The notes below the pieces were generated by a model. It had not been told where the DNA came from. It did no database searches and saw only the letters and a program-made list of their open reading frames with translations. Shown here one piece after another: positions 12,422-23,305 of a DNA stretch of 64,000 nt. This stretch comes from Ustulina deusta (taxonomy: Eukaryota; Ascomycota; Sordariomycetes; Xylariales; Xylariaceae): positions 174,601 through 238,600 of the forward strand of contig JAJNNX010000070.1 of assembly GCA_023159155.1 (NCBI GenBank), given 5' to 3'. Each line of letters starts with the position of its first letter. Within the stretch, counting starts at the first letter, position 1. Made by a program: the position numbers and the translations under genes.

Positions 12422-12864
12422 CTACTTTCGAGGACTGTCATAGCCCCAAATTGAGTTTTTGCTCGCCTGCTGCACTGAACTGTTGTTGGCCTGGCGTGTG
12501 TTCGGATCCAGCGTATATTCATTGCCTCTAAGTAGTGGTTCACAGTTGGATTCAATCAATTCCACCAAAGCGATTTCTTCATTTTGTCGCTCTGGAAGGG
12601 ATACTTATGCTCCAGGATGACCTTACCGCCCGCCCTCCACGGTGAGGCTTGTGGATTGTTTGCCTCTTCTCCCTGGAGGACGTCGACGTCAGCAAATTCA
12701 TCAGAGGCAATTGCTACGCTACGCAACCAATTTTTGGCCTCGCGTTGCGATTCGTGCCATACGGCCGGGTTTCCATCGCCACTGTCCACTGTATCTTCTA
12801 GTTCTTCAGATGCGCCGTTACGGATACTATCTTCGACAGAAGAAGTCTTGCTCGATGACCCCAT
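12422..12864 (-). CDS. Doubtful small gene or gene remnant, function unknown
   Basis: A minus-strand frame begins ATG at 12864 (MGSSSKTSSVEDSIRNG) and is rich in Ser, Glu and Asp. It runs into a stop at 12556 in its own frame. A coherent continuation (NEEIALVELIESNCEPLL) is in another frame and would be reached by splicing GGCG to AGCGAC across 12592-12626. That would give 135 residues, but the intron would be only 35 bases, shorter than normal in fungi. The alternative is a frameshifted remnant. It lies just downstream, on the same strand, of an ankyrin relic and could be part of the same decayed locus. No domain is recognised. Confidence 0.25.
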
Positions 12865-13058
12865 GCTCTAAGCTTTATCCATTAATCGGCTAGTACATCT
12901 ATCGAATATGCCAATCGTTGGATTCTTTATCATAGCGAAAATGTGTCTCGGAATCTGGCGTACCTCGTTGATCGTAGAGTAATTGGTCCATATTCCTTGA
13001 GATAATTCGGAATAATGTAATGATCTCCACTCATTGCAAACCCAATGGATCGGACATA

Positions 13059-13598
13059 CTATATCCTCATCTCGTCTGTTAATTTGTCACCCATTTATAG
13101 GGGAAACTCGACCATATCAAGTCTGCCATGTTCTGCTGCCCCCTCAAGAGCTGTGCGACGTCCTTCTTTGCTGGCGGTGCATTCATATCCGCTCCGTGTT
13201 CGACCAGGATCCTAGCTAAGCTAAGATGTCCCTTAATTGCTGAAAATTGCAATGCAGTTACTCCGTAATAGAAATATACTGGCCTGTTGACATTGCTTTT
13301 TTCTACTGCCGCTTTAGGGGCTGCTGTACCGTCTTGATTAGCAAAAGGGGTGTCCGCTCTTGTAAGGAGATGCTCTGAAACAATAGTCTCTGTCACCTAA
13401 GTTGATTGCTTGAACTAAATCTCCCCCAAGAGTCCTGGAGTGATGCAACAGAAGGGTGACCGTCTCAATGTTTTCTCTCTAAAGCGCTCGATGAAGTGGG
13501 CTTGAAAGGCCCCAAGGTGAAAGTAAGTTCATGAAGTGATCTTTGTTCCCAAATATAATCAAATTCCATGACGCATGGGCTTCGGATGTCAACAATCC
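13059..13598 (-). pseudogene. Ankyrin-repeat protein relic
   Basis: The minus strand encodes ankyrin-like sequence in several frames. First comes a segment containing SSPLHRAL, an in-frame TAG, then ENIETVTLLLHHSRT. After this comes a clear ankyrin repeat (GVTALQFSAIKGHLSLARIL, VEHGADMNAPPAKKD), and then, one frame away, GRRTALEGAAEHGRLDMV, which is the usual next repeat. The frame change after PAKKD is explained by loss of one base. The repeats resemble the C-terminal ankyrin arrays of fungal STAND/NLR-like proteins, but no N-terminal effector or NTPase domain is present nearby. At least one stop and one frameshift make this a non-functional remnant. The TAG lies where a CAG would fit, as expected from a C-to-T change. 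Confidence 0.7.
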
Positions 13599-14580
13599 CC
13601 CCCTCGGGTGTCTTTGGGCCTGGTACTAAACTTGAGGGTTAGTATAGTACCACACAATCTCTATGCTTGGAAGCCTACAACCTATCCCGAACTCAATGGC
13701 GGTTGGGATATTCGTGAATCTTTAGATCTCTCTATACAGTCTTACTTCGAGGACAGAGACACCGTAGAGCATGACCTTTCACTTTTCCCCTTTCTTCTTC
13801 TTTAGAATCTGATGAGCCGCATATGGCCAAACTTCTTTCGGTGCATTCTTTTTAACTCCCCATTTCTTGAGTCGATTCGTATTCGCTTATTCTATATAGA
13901 AATCGGCGTACAACAATTTAAATAAAGGCTACGTATACTTCATCAAGAAGTTATGATGCTCTTTCGTATATAAGACAATTTGTTGGAGGGGCTCTCTTTC
14001 TATATATTAGTACATCATTGACTTGTACTACTCTCAATCGTTAGGTGTCATCATCAGAGAACCCAGAAAAGGATATTATGAAGGGGGAAAAAGGGAAGAT
14101 GGCGAGAGGATGACGATGTTTATTAGATTGTTGCACTATTCACGATCATTGGCATCTGAGCTTACCACACCCGTATTGCCGCAGGTTTGGAATAGGCAAC
14201 ATGATTGGACAAAACCAAAACCCCAATGCAAGACAGGGAATATACGCCACCAAGCACAAGACTATGCCTACGCCAACCACTAGCTTATAAGGACTATTTC
14301 ACGAACAAGACTTTCCAGTTCAAGGGAATAGGCGTTTGTAAGATGGCACTCCAAACGGAAACGGGGGTTACAACGCAACTTTTCAACATGTAAAGCGACA
14401 CCAAAGAGAAGCGACAATAAAGAGGATTAATTACTTTAATATTCACGATTTTCTTGATCGGCTTGTATTCCTGAGGTGATTTTTTGGGGGGGCCTTTCTT
14501 CTTGGCGCTTTGCTAACTATTTTTAGACAATCATCGGTAGCCAATACCATCTATCCCAGGTATCTGAATTTGGAGATTTT
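13599..14580. other. Intergenic region before tRNA-Gln
   Basis: About 1 kb with no gene supported. Short frames here have no motifs or splice continuity. Confidence 0.4.
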
Positions 14581-14651
14581 GGTTTCCTAGTGTAATGGTT
14601 ATCACAGCGGATTCTGATTCCGCTAATCTGGGTTCGATTCCCAGGGAGACC
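14581..14651 (+). tRNA. tRNA-Gln (anticodon CTG), no intron
   Basis: The 71-base sequence folds as a cloverleaf. The acceptor strands are GGTTTCC and GGAGACC (one G-T pair). The D-arm starts GTGT, and the anticodon stem GCGGA/TCCGC encloses loop TTCTGAT. The T-arm is CTGGG-TTCGATT-CCCAG. The anticodon CTG reads CAG (glutamine). The internal B box GGTTCGATTCC is intact. Confidence 0.93.
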
Positions 14652-14663
14652 TTTATTTGATGC

Positions 14664-14668
14664 TTTTT
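14664..14668 (+). terminator. RNA polymerase III terminator of tRNA-Gln
   Basis: A run of five T residues lies 13 bases after the tRNA 3' end, the usual Pol III stop signal. Confidence 0.6.
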
Positions 14669-16481
14669 GCCTCCCTTTTCTCTTTTCTTTTTCTGGTCAC
14701 TTGGGGGAGAAAAGAAAAACGGTGGCATCTGTTAGATTTCTGTCTTGTTTGATTTTTTTGTGTCCCCTGATGTTATGAATGAGGTACACCTGTTTAAAAT
14801 AGCTATAGGAAAAGTTTCAAGCCGCTTGTTAATCATAGGACGTCTAAGGTAAACAAACCACCCACGTATTAGAGATCTTCCAAAATATATAGTTTACCAA
14901 AATTTCGTTCTCCGAGCCTGTCATCAACTACAGACCAATCCCTTACGATGGCTGCTCTATTCCGAACCTTTTCCTACACCTCAGGTAAATAAGTGCCTGG
15001 GAGACACTGGTGAAGGAGAAGCTGCCAAGTTGACGCGTCATGCTACTGAAAGCTGGCCAGTCCGTGTCCCTCGGAGCTGACAGCGGCGTGTAGCCGACCT
15101 GGCGAACTCGGATGCTAGCGAACACGGCACTGATAGGCTCGCGGCTTCGCACCCAATCCATCTAGTTACACGCGGAACATCCCGCTTCTGTCGGATGTCT
15201 CTATGATAGAACGCGCGAAAGCTAAAGCTGCCTCATATCTCACGGCGAATGAGGAACTAATACGAGATATCCCACTCGGAAGAAAAGCGTTTGCAAGGCC
15301 ATTCGCCAATGCACCATGCTGGTTACAAAGCAATAGAGTCCTGCGCATATTGTTTTGATGTAATGAAAAGCCTGGACGATGGAATTTGAATAAGCACTAA
15401 AGAAGTTGTGGATGGCCGAATTGAGGCGAAACAGCAACGGTGTTCGGAGTCATGGTGCTTCGTAACACACGAACTTGTTCTGTCTCAGCATTTGTGCTGC
15501 ATCGTGGCGTGCTAAGCGAACCTGCGGCGTATCGTAATGGGTACGAGCATGGAACAAGCTTTTTGAAGTCGTTAACGTTCTCTCGAGCCAGCCATGTCTT
15601 GGCAAGTCTTTATATCCGTTAAGATGTTCGTCGCATTCATGATTTTTTTTATGTGGCCTAAGGGTGAAGAACTCAGTCCGTGAGTTTATTCTCCAAATTT
15701 TGACCTCGCCTAGTAGCAATGTTTATTTCCCTTATCTATGGCTAGCGATATCGCGAGTGTGTAATTTTTGGGGGGTCGACTGTAGACTCGCTCAAAAAGG
15801 GGGTTTTAATTCCAGAGGGAAGAATTGGTGCTAGGTCCTTAAGTAGATCTGGCTTTTATCTCCCCTTGAATAAGGGAAACCCTAAGGCACATGTTAGATT
15901 GAGACGTGTTACATTTTTACTCCCTTCTCCCCCACGCTGCCTCTAGTACCAGATGCTGTGCTTCAAATATGTTGCTGATGTTATCTATATCCTTGATACG
16001 TACGTACTGTCTTGCCTTGATTACAATTACAAGCTTCTCAGGCGACACCTGTCTGAGGATACACTGGGTATGCAGTTTCTTGATACGCAGAGAAAGGGGA
16101 TACCCCACGCCCATGTGTGAGACAATGTAGAGAGGCTATACACTTCGCGAAGAACATTACCCATAGTAAACAAGACATTGGGTCTCTGTAGCACTGAAAC
16201 AAGTTTATCTCTTCCTCGACTCTCGGAATGTATGACGGATACTCTTGCCAAGACGGAAATTTGACTGTCTTGGCCCATCCCTCGACACACATAACGATCT
16301 ACATGAGTATTCGTAGTATTATTTTGCCCTGTGGCATGAGCTTCCACGTATAACTGATCTCTTGGCCTCTTGGCATGCCACTACTTCCCAGAAACCTGGG
16401 TTCCTTGATGTCAAAAACTTGACCGTCAGGAAGTTCTCGGTTGTTCAATTAAAAATCCCATCAGCCCTAGTATTGCCCACG
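14669..16481. other. Intergenic region, no supported gene
   Basis: About 1.8 kb. Minus-strand frames at 15166-15437 and 15450-15719, and overlapping frames near 16027-16347, show no family features. Nothing else is seen. Confidence 0.45.
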
Positions 16482-18418
16482 ATGCCTACACTCGACGTGA
16501 GCGAACTTAATATTGTCACTGCTATCCTTGGTAAGTGGGGGATGAAGTGAATGGATATCCTGATAAGAGATCGCTAACACTCGATGCAGGTTCTTTCGCT
16601 GTGATATATGGCTTGTTTGCTGTCAGGATCAAGAGTGCATGGTATCTTGGCGAGGCCTGTGAGCACCTTTTGCAGCCCCATGTTCCGGGTTGGATCTCTG
16701 ACAGTGATATAGTACCAGCCTTGGTTATCGGCGTGATCTTGGGCCCTATAGCGGCGAAGTTCCTTGATCCTGAGAGATGGGGCTCGGCAGCACCAGGCCA
16801 AGAACCTACTATCACGCTCGGTGTGACGAGAGTGATGATTGGGATTCAACTGTGGGCGCGATTTCCTCTTCTCTTCCTCATTTCCATAACTTCTTTCATT
16901 GTCGTCGCAATCGTTCTCCATCCTGGTGTTGCCGTAGCTGATAGATATCTTCAGGGTGATTACGGGATACCAGTTGCCAGCGAAATTTTTGCAATGGCGT
17001 CGCAAAGAGATTGCCGTCTGTCTCATTCCTGTCATGACTCTCATGTGGCTGTCTACTTCAATGTGTATCCTTGCGACAATACCCAATCTGCCGCTTCTAG
17101 CTACTCTCGTCATCGGGGCCTGTGTCACGTCCACGGATCCGGTTCTGTCACAGGCGATAGCTAAAGGTCCATTTGCCGACAAGTATGTGACCCGGCATCT
17201 ACGAGAAATAATCTCTGCCGAAGCGGGAGCGAACGACGGCTTCGCGTCTCCATTCCTCATGCTGTCGGTCAACCTCCTGCGTTTCTCCATGGGCCGCCCG
17301 GAGACTCTAGTCGATCGGGATAGGGGTGTTGGTCCGCATCCTGGCGATCTTGGCATTGCTATCGGGAATTGGGCAATAGAAACGCTCGTGTATCTTGTCT
17401 TGCTGGGCAGCGTATACGGCGCGGTGACGGGCTTTTTTGCCCGGATGGCCATCCGCTTCTCGCTGTCTCATAAGTGGATTGATACGGAAAGCTACCTCCT
17501 CTTCCCTACAGCACTAGGTGTAAGTATTCCCTTGAAGCAACGTTGTACCCTTCAATCCGTTTTAACTAACTAATTTTCACCAGCTTTTTATTGTCGGGAC
17601 TTGTGGCGCTATTGGGACCAGCGATCCGCTTGCCTGTTTTGTGGCCGGATGTGCCTTGAACTGGGACGGGCAATTCCTGGCCGAAGCTGAGCGGCGACAC
17701 GATGAAGTTAACTCCTGTATTGACATACTATTGAACTTCGGGGGATTCATGTACGTCGGCGCCGCCTTGCCCTGGGGAGAATTTCACCAACCCGACACAA
17801 CTGGGATTACATTGCCGCGCTTACTCGGTCTCGGGATACTTGTTCTGCTTTTTCGGCGCATCCCGGCTCTGCTCATCACCTATAAGGCTATGCCCTCAGT
17901 CGTCAAGAGTTGGAAAGAAGCTGTTTTCATGGGCCATTTTGGCCCAATTGGCGTCGGGGCAGTATATTATCTCGAACATACCCGCCTGCTGTTTAAGGGG
18001 GACAACCCCCGCGAAAAGGCCTTGGTCGATGCTCTGTATCCAGGTACGTAGACACTGGAAATGTTGCCCCCCCCCACATACTGACGAATGGCTGCTAGTC
18101 GTTTATTTTCTTGTCCTGGTCTCGATCATAGTCCATGGCCTCTCCATCCCAATATTGAATGCTGTCTATAAATACTATGGGGTGAGCCCTATTACAGACG
18201 ACGCAGTAGAGCTTCAAAGGAGCAGTATATATGTTCCTACGCCTGCCAATGCTTTCAAGGGTGACAAAAACACCTTCATTGCCTATAATCGCTTCTTCCG
18301 CCCGTTAGCCAATATCAGCACGCTCCCCCTCGCTCACACACGCAGCCTTGAAGACAAGAATAGTGCAGTCACGGAGGTTGAGGAGTATGTGAGGAACAGC
18401 GAGACAGGTGCTCTATAA
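16482..18418 (+). CDS. Na+/H+ antiporter of the fungal NHA1/sod2 (CPA1) type
   Basis: Five exons (16482-16530, 16590-16851, 16955-17519, 17584-18043, 18099-18418) join in frame to 551 residues. The second junction restores GIQLVITGYQLPAKF, a conserved fungal antiporter segment that the unspliced frame destroys. Many hydrophobic helices are present. Family motifs include TSTDPVLSQAI, HLREIISAEAGANDG (with the Asn-Asp pair of the ion-binding core) and GTSDPLACFVAG. NHA1-type antiporters exchange Na+ or K+ for H+ at the plasma membrane and serve salt and pH tolerance. The protein ends about 100 residues after the last helix (IIVHGLSIPILNAVY). It therefore lacks the long hydrophilic tail of yeast Nha1 and is nearer in size to short-tailed fungal forms. 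No stop or frameshift is seen within the exons. Confidence 0.9.
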
Positions 18419-20094
18419 TCGGTAAACTGGGAAGACCTCAGACATAACCCACTACCTGCTGCGCGTATTGAAATACGACACTTTGACGACTAGAGAACAA
18501 ATCGATTACGAGAAACATTATGAGGACATCCGGGCAAACCTAATGGGCAAAACTTCAGCTACTTTTCTTCCTCTTATTGATGGAGGGTAGGCCGTTGTTG
18601 TTTTTGCTTTGGGAATCACAGACCTGGTTAGCGAGGGGACCGGGATTTATAGAGGACGGGGATATAGGACTGGGTGAGCTATCTAATGAGTGGGGATCGA
18701 TTCCGAACAGCGCTTGGTACTCTAGGTATGGTTTTCGCTTGTTAGCTCATCTATAGGTACTGGGTTACGCACTTAAGGTATACCACAATGACATGACACT
18801 TCCGATCTCAAAACCACGTGGCTACGGGGCCAAGTAGACCTTGGAGCCTCAGAGTTTGGGGCTACCAGAACGCAGAGTCACATGATTTGGCGGATACAGC
18901 CGCCTCATTTTGATGTTGTCGCCAAGAGTACCCAGGTAGGATACCGGTATACATGCGTAGGTGCACTCTCAAGTTGAACGACTGAGTTTGCTAAGTACCT
19001 CTGCTGTGCAATTAGTAATAGCGATAGGTCAGTACCTTCTAGGCACTGATAGGTAGAGCGAATGCCAAGAATGCCAAGAATTCTAAACGTGTGGCGGAAA
19101 TTGGGTAACTGCGCACTGCAGAAAACGTCTTTCTAAATTTAGTGCCCCACACTGGATCTTACCTTATTTGCCTCGGTAGCCGGATCCAGGGACTCGACTA
19201 CTTAGGTACTGAAGGTAACCCAAGTTTAACGTGAGTAAAAAAAGAAGAAGAAAAAGGTCTTGAGAAAGCAACTGAGCAAAAAAGGGAGGGTGAGAGCGCA
19301 TTAAAATACTGATATTTAATACACAAGCTCGTGGATCGACACTAAGCGGTCTGGACATGGGCATCACTCACATTTCGCCTCTAGCTATAGCAGCTCCCTC
19401 AGTCTTGCAATTGGCCTCCTAGACAAATAAGTCGGGAGCGAACAAGACATTAGATAGGCGCATCATACAGTACGAAATTAAACTACTTGTCTATCTGTCT
19501 ATCTGCACACATTATGCATCACATCCTTATAGTGTAGGTTAAATGCTGTACCTACCTGAGGTACCTATCTAATTATGTTGTCGCAAATCTTATTGGATCT
19601 GGTTGAGCCACCTCCACTTCTGTGTGGAAAACCCGTCCTAGGCAGAACTTTGGGTTTGGTGCCAACCTTGCCTCCAGTGGGCTTACAAGTACCCCTAACG
19701 TCAGATACCAGGTCCCTGCGTCAGGGCGTTAGGTGGCGCCTATACTTCCCGATCTGCAGGCTGCCGTATCGCCAAAAACAATGTTGGTGATTTTATTACA
19801 CTGCAAATGTACTTACTTACATAAGATACGCCGTATTTATATTGTCGCATATTACATGCGCGAGTACTAGCGATTTACACTCCCTCTATACCTGGCTAAA
19901 ACTAGGTAACTCAATCTCTAGGTAAGTATTTATTATACAGTTTGGCCTATTGCACCCTCATTCATCTTAATGCGCATGCTACCGTATAGTATGTATACTT
20001 ATAGGTAGTGGTAGGTAAGTAAGTGCCTTAGGTGCCTGCTATGTAGGTATAAATAAGTAGGTACAATGTAGACGACCTAGTAGGTAGGTACTTA
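18419..20094. other. Intergenic region rich in TAGGTAGGTA-type motifs
   Basis: About 1.7 kb with no gene supported. From about 19500 the sequence becomes rich in TACCTA/TAGGTA words (for example 20052-20094), a simple-sequence signature common in Sordariomycete spacers. A CACGTG core lies near 18814. Confidence 0.45.
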
Positions 20095-20132
20095 CCGTAG
20101 CGTGGGTGGGGGTGGGGAAACAATGATTGTTT
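20095..20132 (+). repeat. Left terminal inverted repeat of the transposon
   Basis: Begins CCGTAGCG after a flanking TA. The inner 20 bases are identical to the inverted right end. Confidence 0.7.
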
Positions 20133-20509
20133 AGCTAAACAATGATTGTTTTTTATCACAATGATAGTTTCAAAAAACAATGATTGTACTGAAAACAATG
20201 ATTGTGCTTATATTTTTTACAAAAAATATTTTTTTATCCGATCGGTAGTTTTGTTTTAGTCATATTTATATAGGTTAGGTACCTAGGTGGGTATATATGT
20301 AGTACTGAATATACGAATATATTGCTATATATTTTACGGTACGGCTTGGATTCGAACTACAGGGCTACAGTCGACGATTACAGAGTATTACAATTACGTT
20401 ACGAGGGCTAATTACGCGTGCGAGAAGCGCTGTAATTGCCATATATAAGGGTTCATTAAAAGAAGTAGTTGCGATTGCGGTTGTAAGGGCAGTTGCGTTG
20501 GTGTTCAAG

Positions 20510-20920
20510 GCTGTATGGGCTGTATGGGCTACCACATGGGCTAGGCTATATGGGCTGTAGGGGCTGTATGGGCTGTACGGACTGCAATTAGCTGTACAGA
20601 CTGCAATTAGCTGTATTGACTGCAATTGACTGTATTGACTGCAATTAGCTGTATTGACTGCAATTGACTGTATTGACTGCAATTAGCTGTATTGACTGCA
20701 ATTGACTGTATGGACTACAATTAACTGTATGGGCTGTATGGGCTGTATGGGCTGTATGGGCTGTATGGGCTGTATGGGCTGTATGGGCTACTAGGTCTGT
20801 ATGTGTAAGTCTGTAAGTCAGTCTGTATGGCTAGGTCTGTATGGCTAGGTCTGTATGGCTAGGTCTGTATGGCTAGGTCTGTATGGCTAGGTCTGTATGG
20901 CTAGGTCTGTATGGCTGTTA
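20510..20920 (+). repeat. Compound minisatellite inside the transposon
   Basis: Three related tandem arrays follow one another. A 9-base unit GGGCTGTAT occurs around 20515-20580 and again at 20727-20791. A 19-base unit close to GCAATTAGCTGTATTGACT, alternating with a GACTGTATT variant, lies between about 20583 and 20725. A 14-base unit GTATGGCTAGGTCT fills about 20824-20917. All share the core CTGTAT, suggesting stepwise expansion of one motif. An open frame across the first arrays on the minus strand is a by-product of the repeat. Confidence 0.85.
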
Positions 20921-21084
20921 GGATAGGTCTATAGGGACTATGGGCTAGGTTGGTTGGGTAGGCCCAGACAGGTGAGGACAGGTGCCGAACACAGACCCAC
21001 TTCTAGAAGTACCTTGCCATATAAAATTGCCTGTCTGGTACTTAAGCTCTTACAATCATTGTTCTGAAAACAATCATTGTGTCA

Positions 21085-21122
21085 AAACAATCATTGTTTC
21101 CCCACATATCTTCCCGCTATGG
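21085..21122 (-). repeat. Right terminal inverted repeat of the transposon
   Basis: Inverse of the left end. It ends CGCTATGG before a flanking TA. Confidence 0.7.
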
Positions 21123-21427
21123 TAGGTAGTAGGCAGATAGGTGCTATAGGTACTTGAAGTGCCCACTTCTTCTCCAAAAGGATTTCAGGTTACACATCCA
21201 CAATATCCCCCCAAAAACATCCCCTATTCCCTGGCTACACTACCTACTTAAGTATACTACCTTCTACTTACTACCGAGACAGGTAGTACAATTACACCGT
21301 CTCCTCTATCCACTCCCTCCGCCGGGCTGTATACTGGGTCTCCATCTCTTCTAGTCCCTGGATAGAACAAGAACGTGTATGTTTTCTGTTGCGTCTGCAG
21401 ACCAACAGTGCCAGTGCTGGCCGAGCC
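21123..21427. promoter_or_regulatory. Short promoter region of the GT90 gene, bounded by the transposon
   Basis: Only 305 bases separate the transposon's right end from the GT90 start codon. The region has C/T-rich tracts typical of fungal leaders and no other gene. The mobile element therefore sits at the distal edge of this promoter. Confidence 0.45.
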
Positions 21428-23305
21428 ATGCAGGTCAAACGCCTCTTCGCCTTCAAAGGCACACTGTCCAATGCCTCGATCCAGCACAGGTTGAAGTACC
21501 TCGTCGCCGCAGCCCTCGTCGCGTTGGTCTTCTACCTGGCCGTTCTCAACCAGCAATGGGTGCGTCTCGAAAACGTCTTCCGCTTCGAAACTTCCCACCG
21601 TCCTCCCCCTCCTCTCTCTCGGCCGCTTCCGTCGTCGACGTCGAATCACACCATCAACAAGCTGGCCCGAGACGCCCAGGTCCACTTCAAACGACTGCTG
21701 GGAAAGCGCTCCGTCTCGTTGGAACAGGCCGCGAGCCGCTATCGCGAACGCCGAGGACGACACCCGCCGCCCGGCTTCGAGACGTGGTTTGCCGCGGCGG
21801 AAGAGACCGAAGCCGTCGTGGTCGAGGACTTCTTTGATCGCATCTACCACGACCTCAATCCCTTCTGGGCTCTCGAGCCGACGCGCCTGCGACGCATGAT
21901 CAAGGACGAACAGCACTATATACGCGTTCGCGATGGCAAGGCGTGGTTCGTGTCCGATCACCTCGAGCTTCGCCAACCCTGGGTGCAGCGATGGACCGAG
22001 CTGGTGCAGGAGATGATGCCGCACCTCCCTGATCTCGACATGGTCCTCAACGTCATGGACGAGACCAGAGTCTTGGTTCCCTGGGAAGAAATAGGCAAAT
22101 ACGTGGCAGAGGAACAGCGCCAGCGCAACATCTTCCATCCTTCCGACGCCGTCTCCAACTATACCAAGTACCAAGACGAACCCAGCGATGAGGACGAGCC
22201 CGCGATCAAGGTCAAGTGGGTTGGTGGCGAGCAGCATCAATACTGGGATCATTACCGCGTGACTTGTCCACCAGATACCCCGGGTCACAATGCGTCTAGC
22301 TTGGAGAAACTCGACCGGCCGCCCAGCTATCCAACACAACCCATGCCGTTTACCGTCGATGGCTTCATCCAGAACTTCACCGCATCGACAGATCCTTGCT
22401 TGCAGCCACACCTCCGTGGCATGCACGGAACATTCATCGAAAGCGTCAGTATGTCGACGACACATTCCCTCTTTCCCATTTTCGGCGGATGCAAGCTACC
22501 TGGCAACAATGAGATTCTGATACCTGCTGGTATGATTCTCGACAGCTATGATCTGTTCAGCGGAGGGGATTCTCATGGCGGAGACTGGGCCATGAAGAAA
22601 GATAGTCTGGTATGGCGCGGTGTTGCGAGTGGTGGCCGGCATAAGGACGACAATTGGTGGGGATTCCAACGTCTCCGATTTGTCCAGATGATGAACGGCA
22701 CTACTGTCTCGCTCTTGGAGGCTGGCGAAGATGCCGCTCCGACTTTCGGCTTATCAGAACTTGATGAATACCAGGTCCAGGCGCAAAGAAATACTAGTCT
22801 GGGAAAATGGGTTTCATCGTTTAGCGACGTCGCCTTTGTGGCATTCGAGTGTTTCCCTAGACAGGAGGACGGGCGCTGCTCATACCTGGACCCATATATG
22901 AAGTTGCGGGAATCAATTCACATGAAAGATCAGTACAATTACAAGTATTTACCAGATATCGACGGGAATTCCTACAGCGGGAGGTTTCGGGCGTTTATGC
23001 GGAGCACAAGTCTCGTTCTCAAATCGACCATCTATGCCGAATGGCATGACGACCGACTCATGCCCTGGGTCCACTTCGTTCCTTTCGACAATACCTTTGT
23101 CGACATATACGCTATCCTGGAGTATTATCTCAATGGACATGATGATGAGGCGCATAGGATCGCCGAAGAAGGCCGAGACTGGGCTGAGAAGGTCATGCGG
23201 AGGGAAGACATGAAGCTGTACGTTTGGAGATTACTATTGGAGTATGCAAGGGTTATGGACCCGTCTCGGGAAAAGCTGGCGTTTGTAGAGGACTTGAGGG
23301 ATTGA
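21428..23305 (+). CDS. GT90 (CAP10-like) glycosyltransferase, type II membrane protein
   Basis: A single-exon frame gives 625 residues from the ATG at 21428. The frame is open a further 13 codons upstream without an ATG. A signal anchor lies at about residues 24-40 (YLVAAALVALVFYLAVL), giving type II Golgi topology with a Pro/Ser-rich stem after it. The catalytic region has GT90/CAP10 features: DSLVWRGVASGGRH from residue 392, LRESIHMKDQYNYKYLPDID, the SGRF segment, LVLKSTIYAEW, and near the end PWVHFVPFDNTFVDIYAIL. CAP10, from the Cryptococcus capsule pathway, defines this family, which includes beta-1,2-xylosyltransferases. In ascomycetes such enzymes probably act on cell-wall or secreted glycans. 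The exact donor and acceptor cannot be read from sequence. Confidence 0.9.
   Translation: MQVKRLFAFKGTLSNASIQHRLKYLVAAALVALVFYLAVLNQQWVRLENVFRFETSHRPPPPLSRPLPSSTSNHTINKLARDAQVHFKRLLGKRSVSLEQAASRYRERRGRHPPPGFETWFAAAEETEAVVVEDFFDRIYHDLNPFWALEPTRLRRMIKDEQHYIRVRDGKAWFVSDHLELRQPWVQRWTELVQEMMPHLPDLDMVLNVMDETRVLVPWEEIGKYVAEEQRQRNIFHPSDAVSNYTKYQDEPSDEDEPAIKVKWVGGEQHQYWDHYRVTCPPDTPGHNASSLEKLDRPPSYPTQPMPFTVDGFIQNFTASTDPCLQPHLRGMHGTFIESVSMSTTHSLFPIFGGCKLPGNNEILIPAGMILDSYDLFSGGDSHGGDWAMKKDSLVWRGVASGGRHKDDNWWGFQRLRFVQMMNGTTVSLLEAGEDAAPTFGLSELDEYQVQAQRNTSLGKWVSSFSDVAFVAFECFPRQEDGRCSYLDPYMKLRESIHMKDQYNYKYLPDIDGNSYSGRFRAFMRSTSLVLKSTIYAEWHDDRLMPWVHFVPFDNTFVDIYAILEYYLNGHDDEAHRIAEEGRDWAEKVMRREDMKLYVWRLLLEYARVMDPSREKLAFVEDLRD

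Larger units (their letters stand above)
20095..21122. mobile_element. Non-autonomous DNA transposon with 38-bp inverted ends and TA target duplication
   Basis: The left end (20095-20132) and right end (21085-21122, reverse complement) match as inverted repeats: CCGTAGCG versus CCATAGCG, then a diverged 10-base gap of identical length, then a perfect TGGGGAAACAATGATTGTTT on both sides. TA dinucleotides flank both ends (20093-20094 and 21123-21124), as in Tc1/mariner and pogo/Fot1 insertions. Subterminal copies of the near-palindrome ACAATGATTGT occur inside both ends: at least four on the left (to about 20205) and two more on the right (from about 21054). There is no transposase frame, and the middle is a minisatellite. 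The element is 1028 bp and could only move with a transposase supplied from elsewhere. Superfamily assignment is inferred from the TA duplication. Confidence 0.7.

Noticed and set aside
20365..20682. Minus-strand open frame rich in Ser, Gln, Tyr and Ala
   Set aside because: It is a translation of the minisatellite units and has no independent support.
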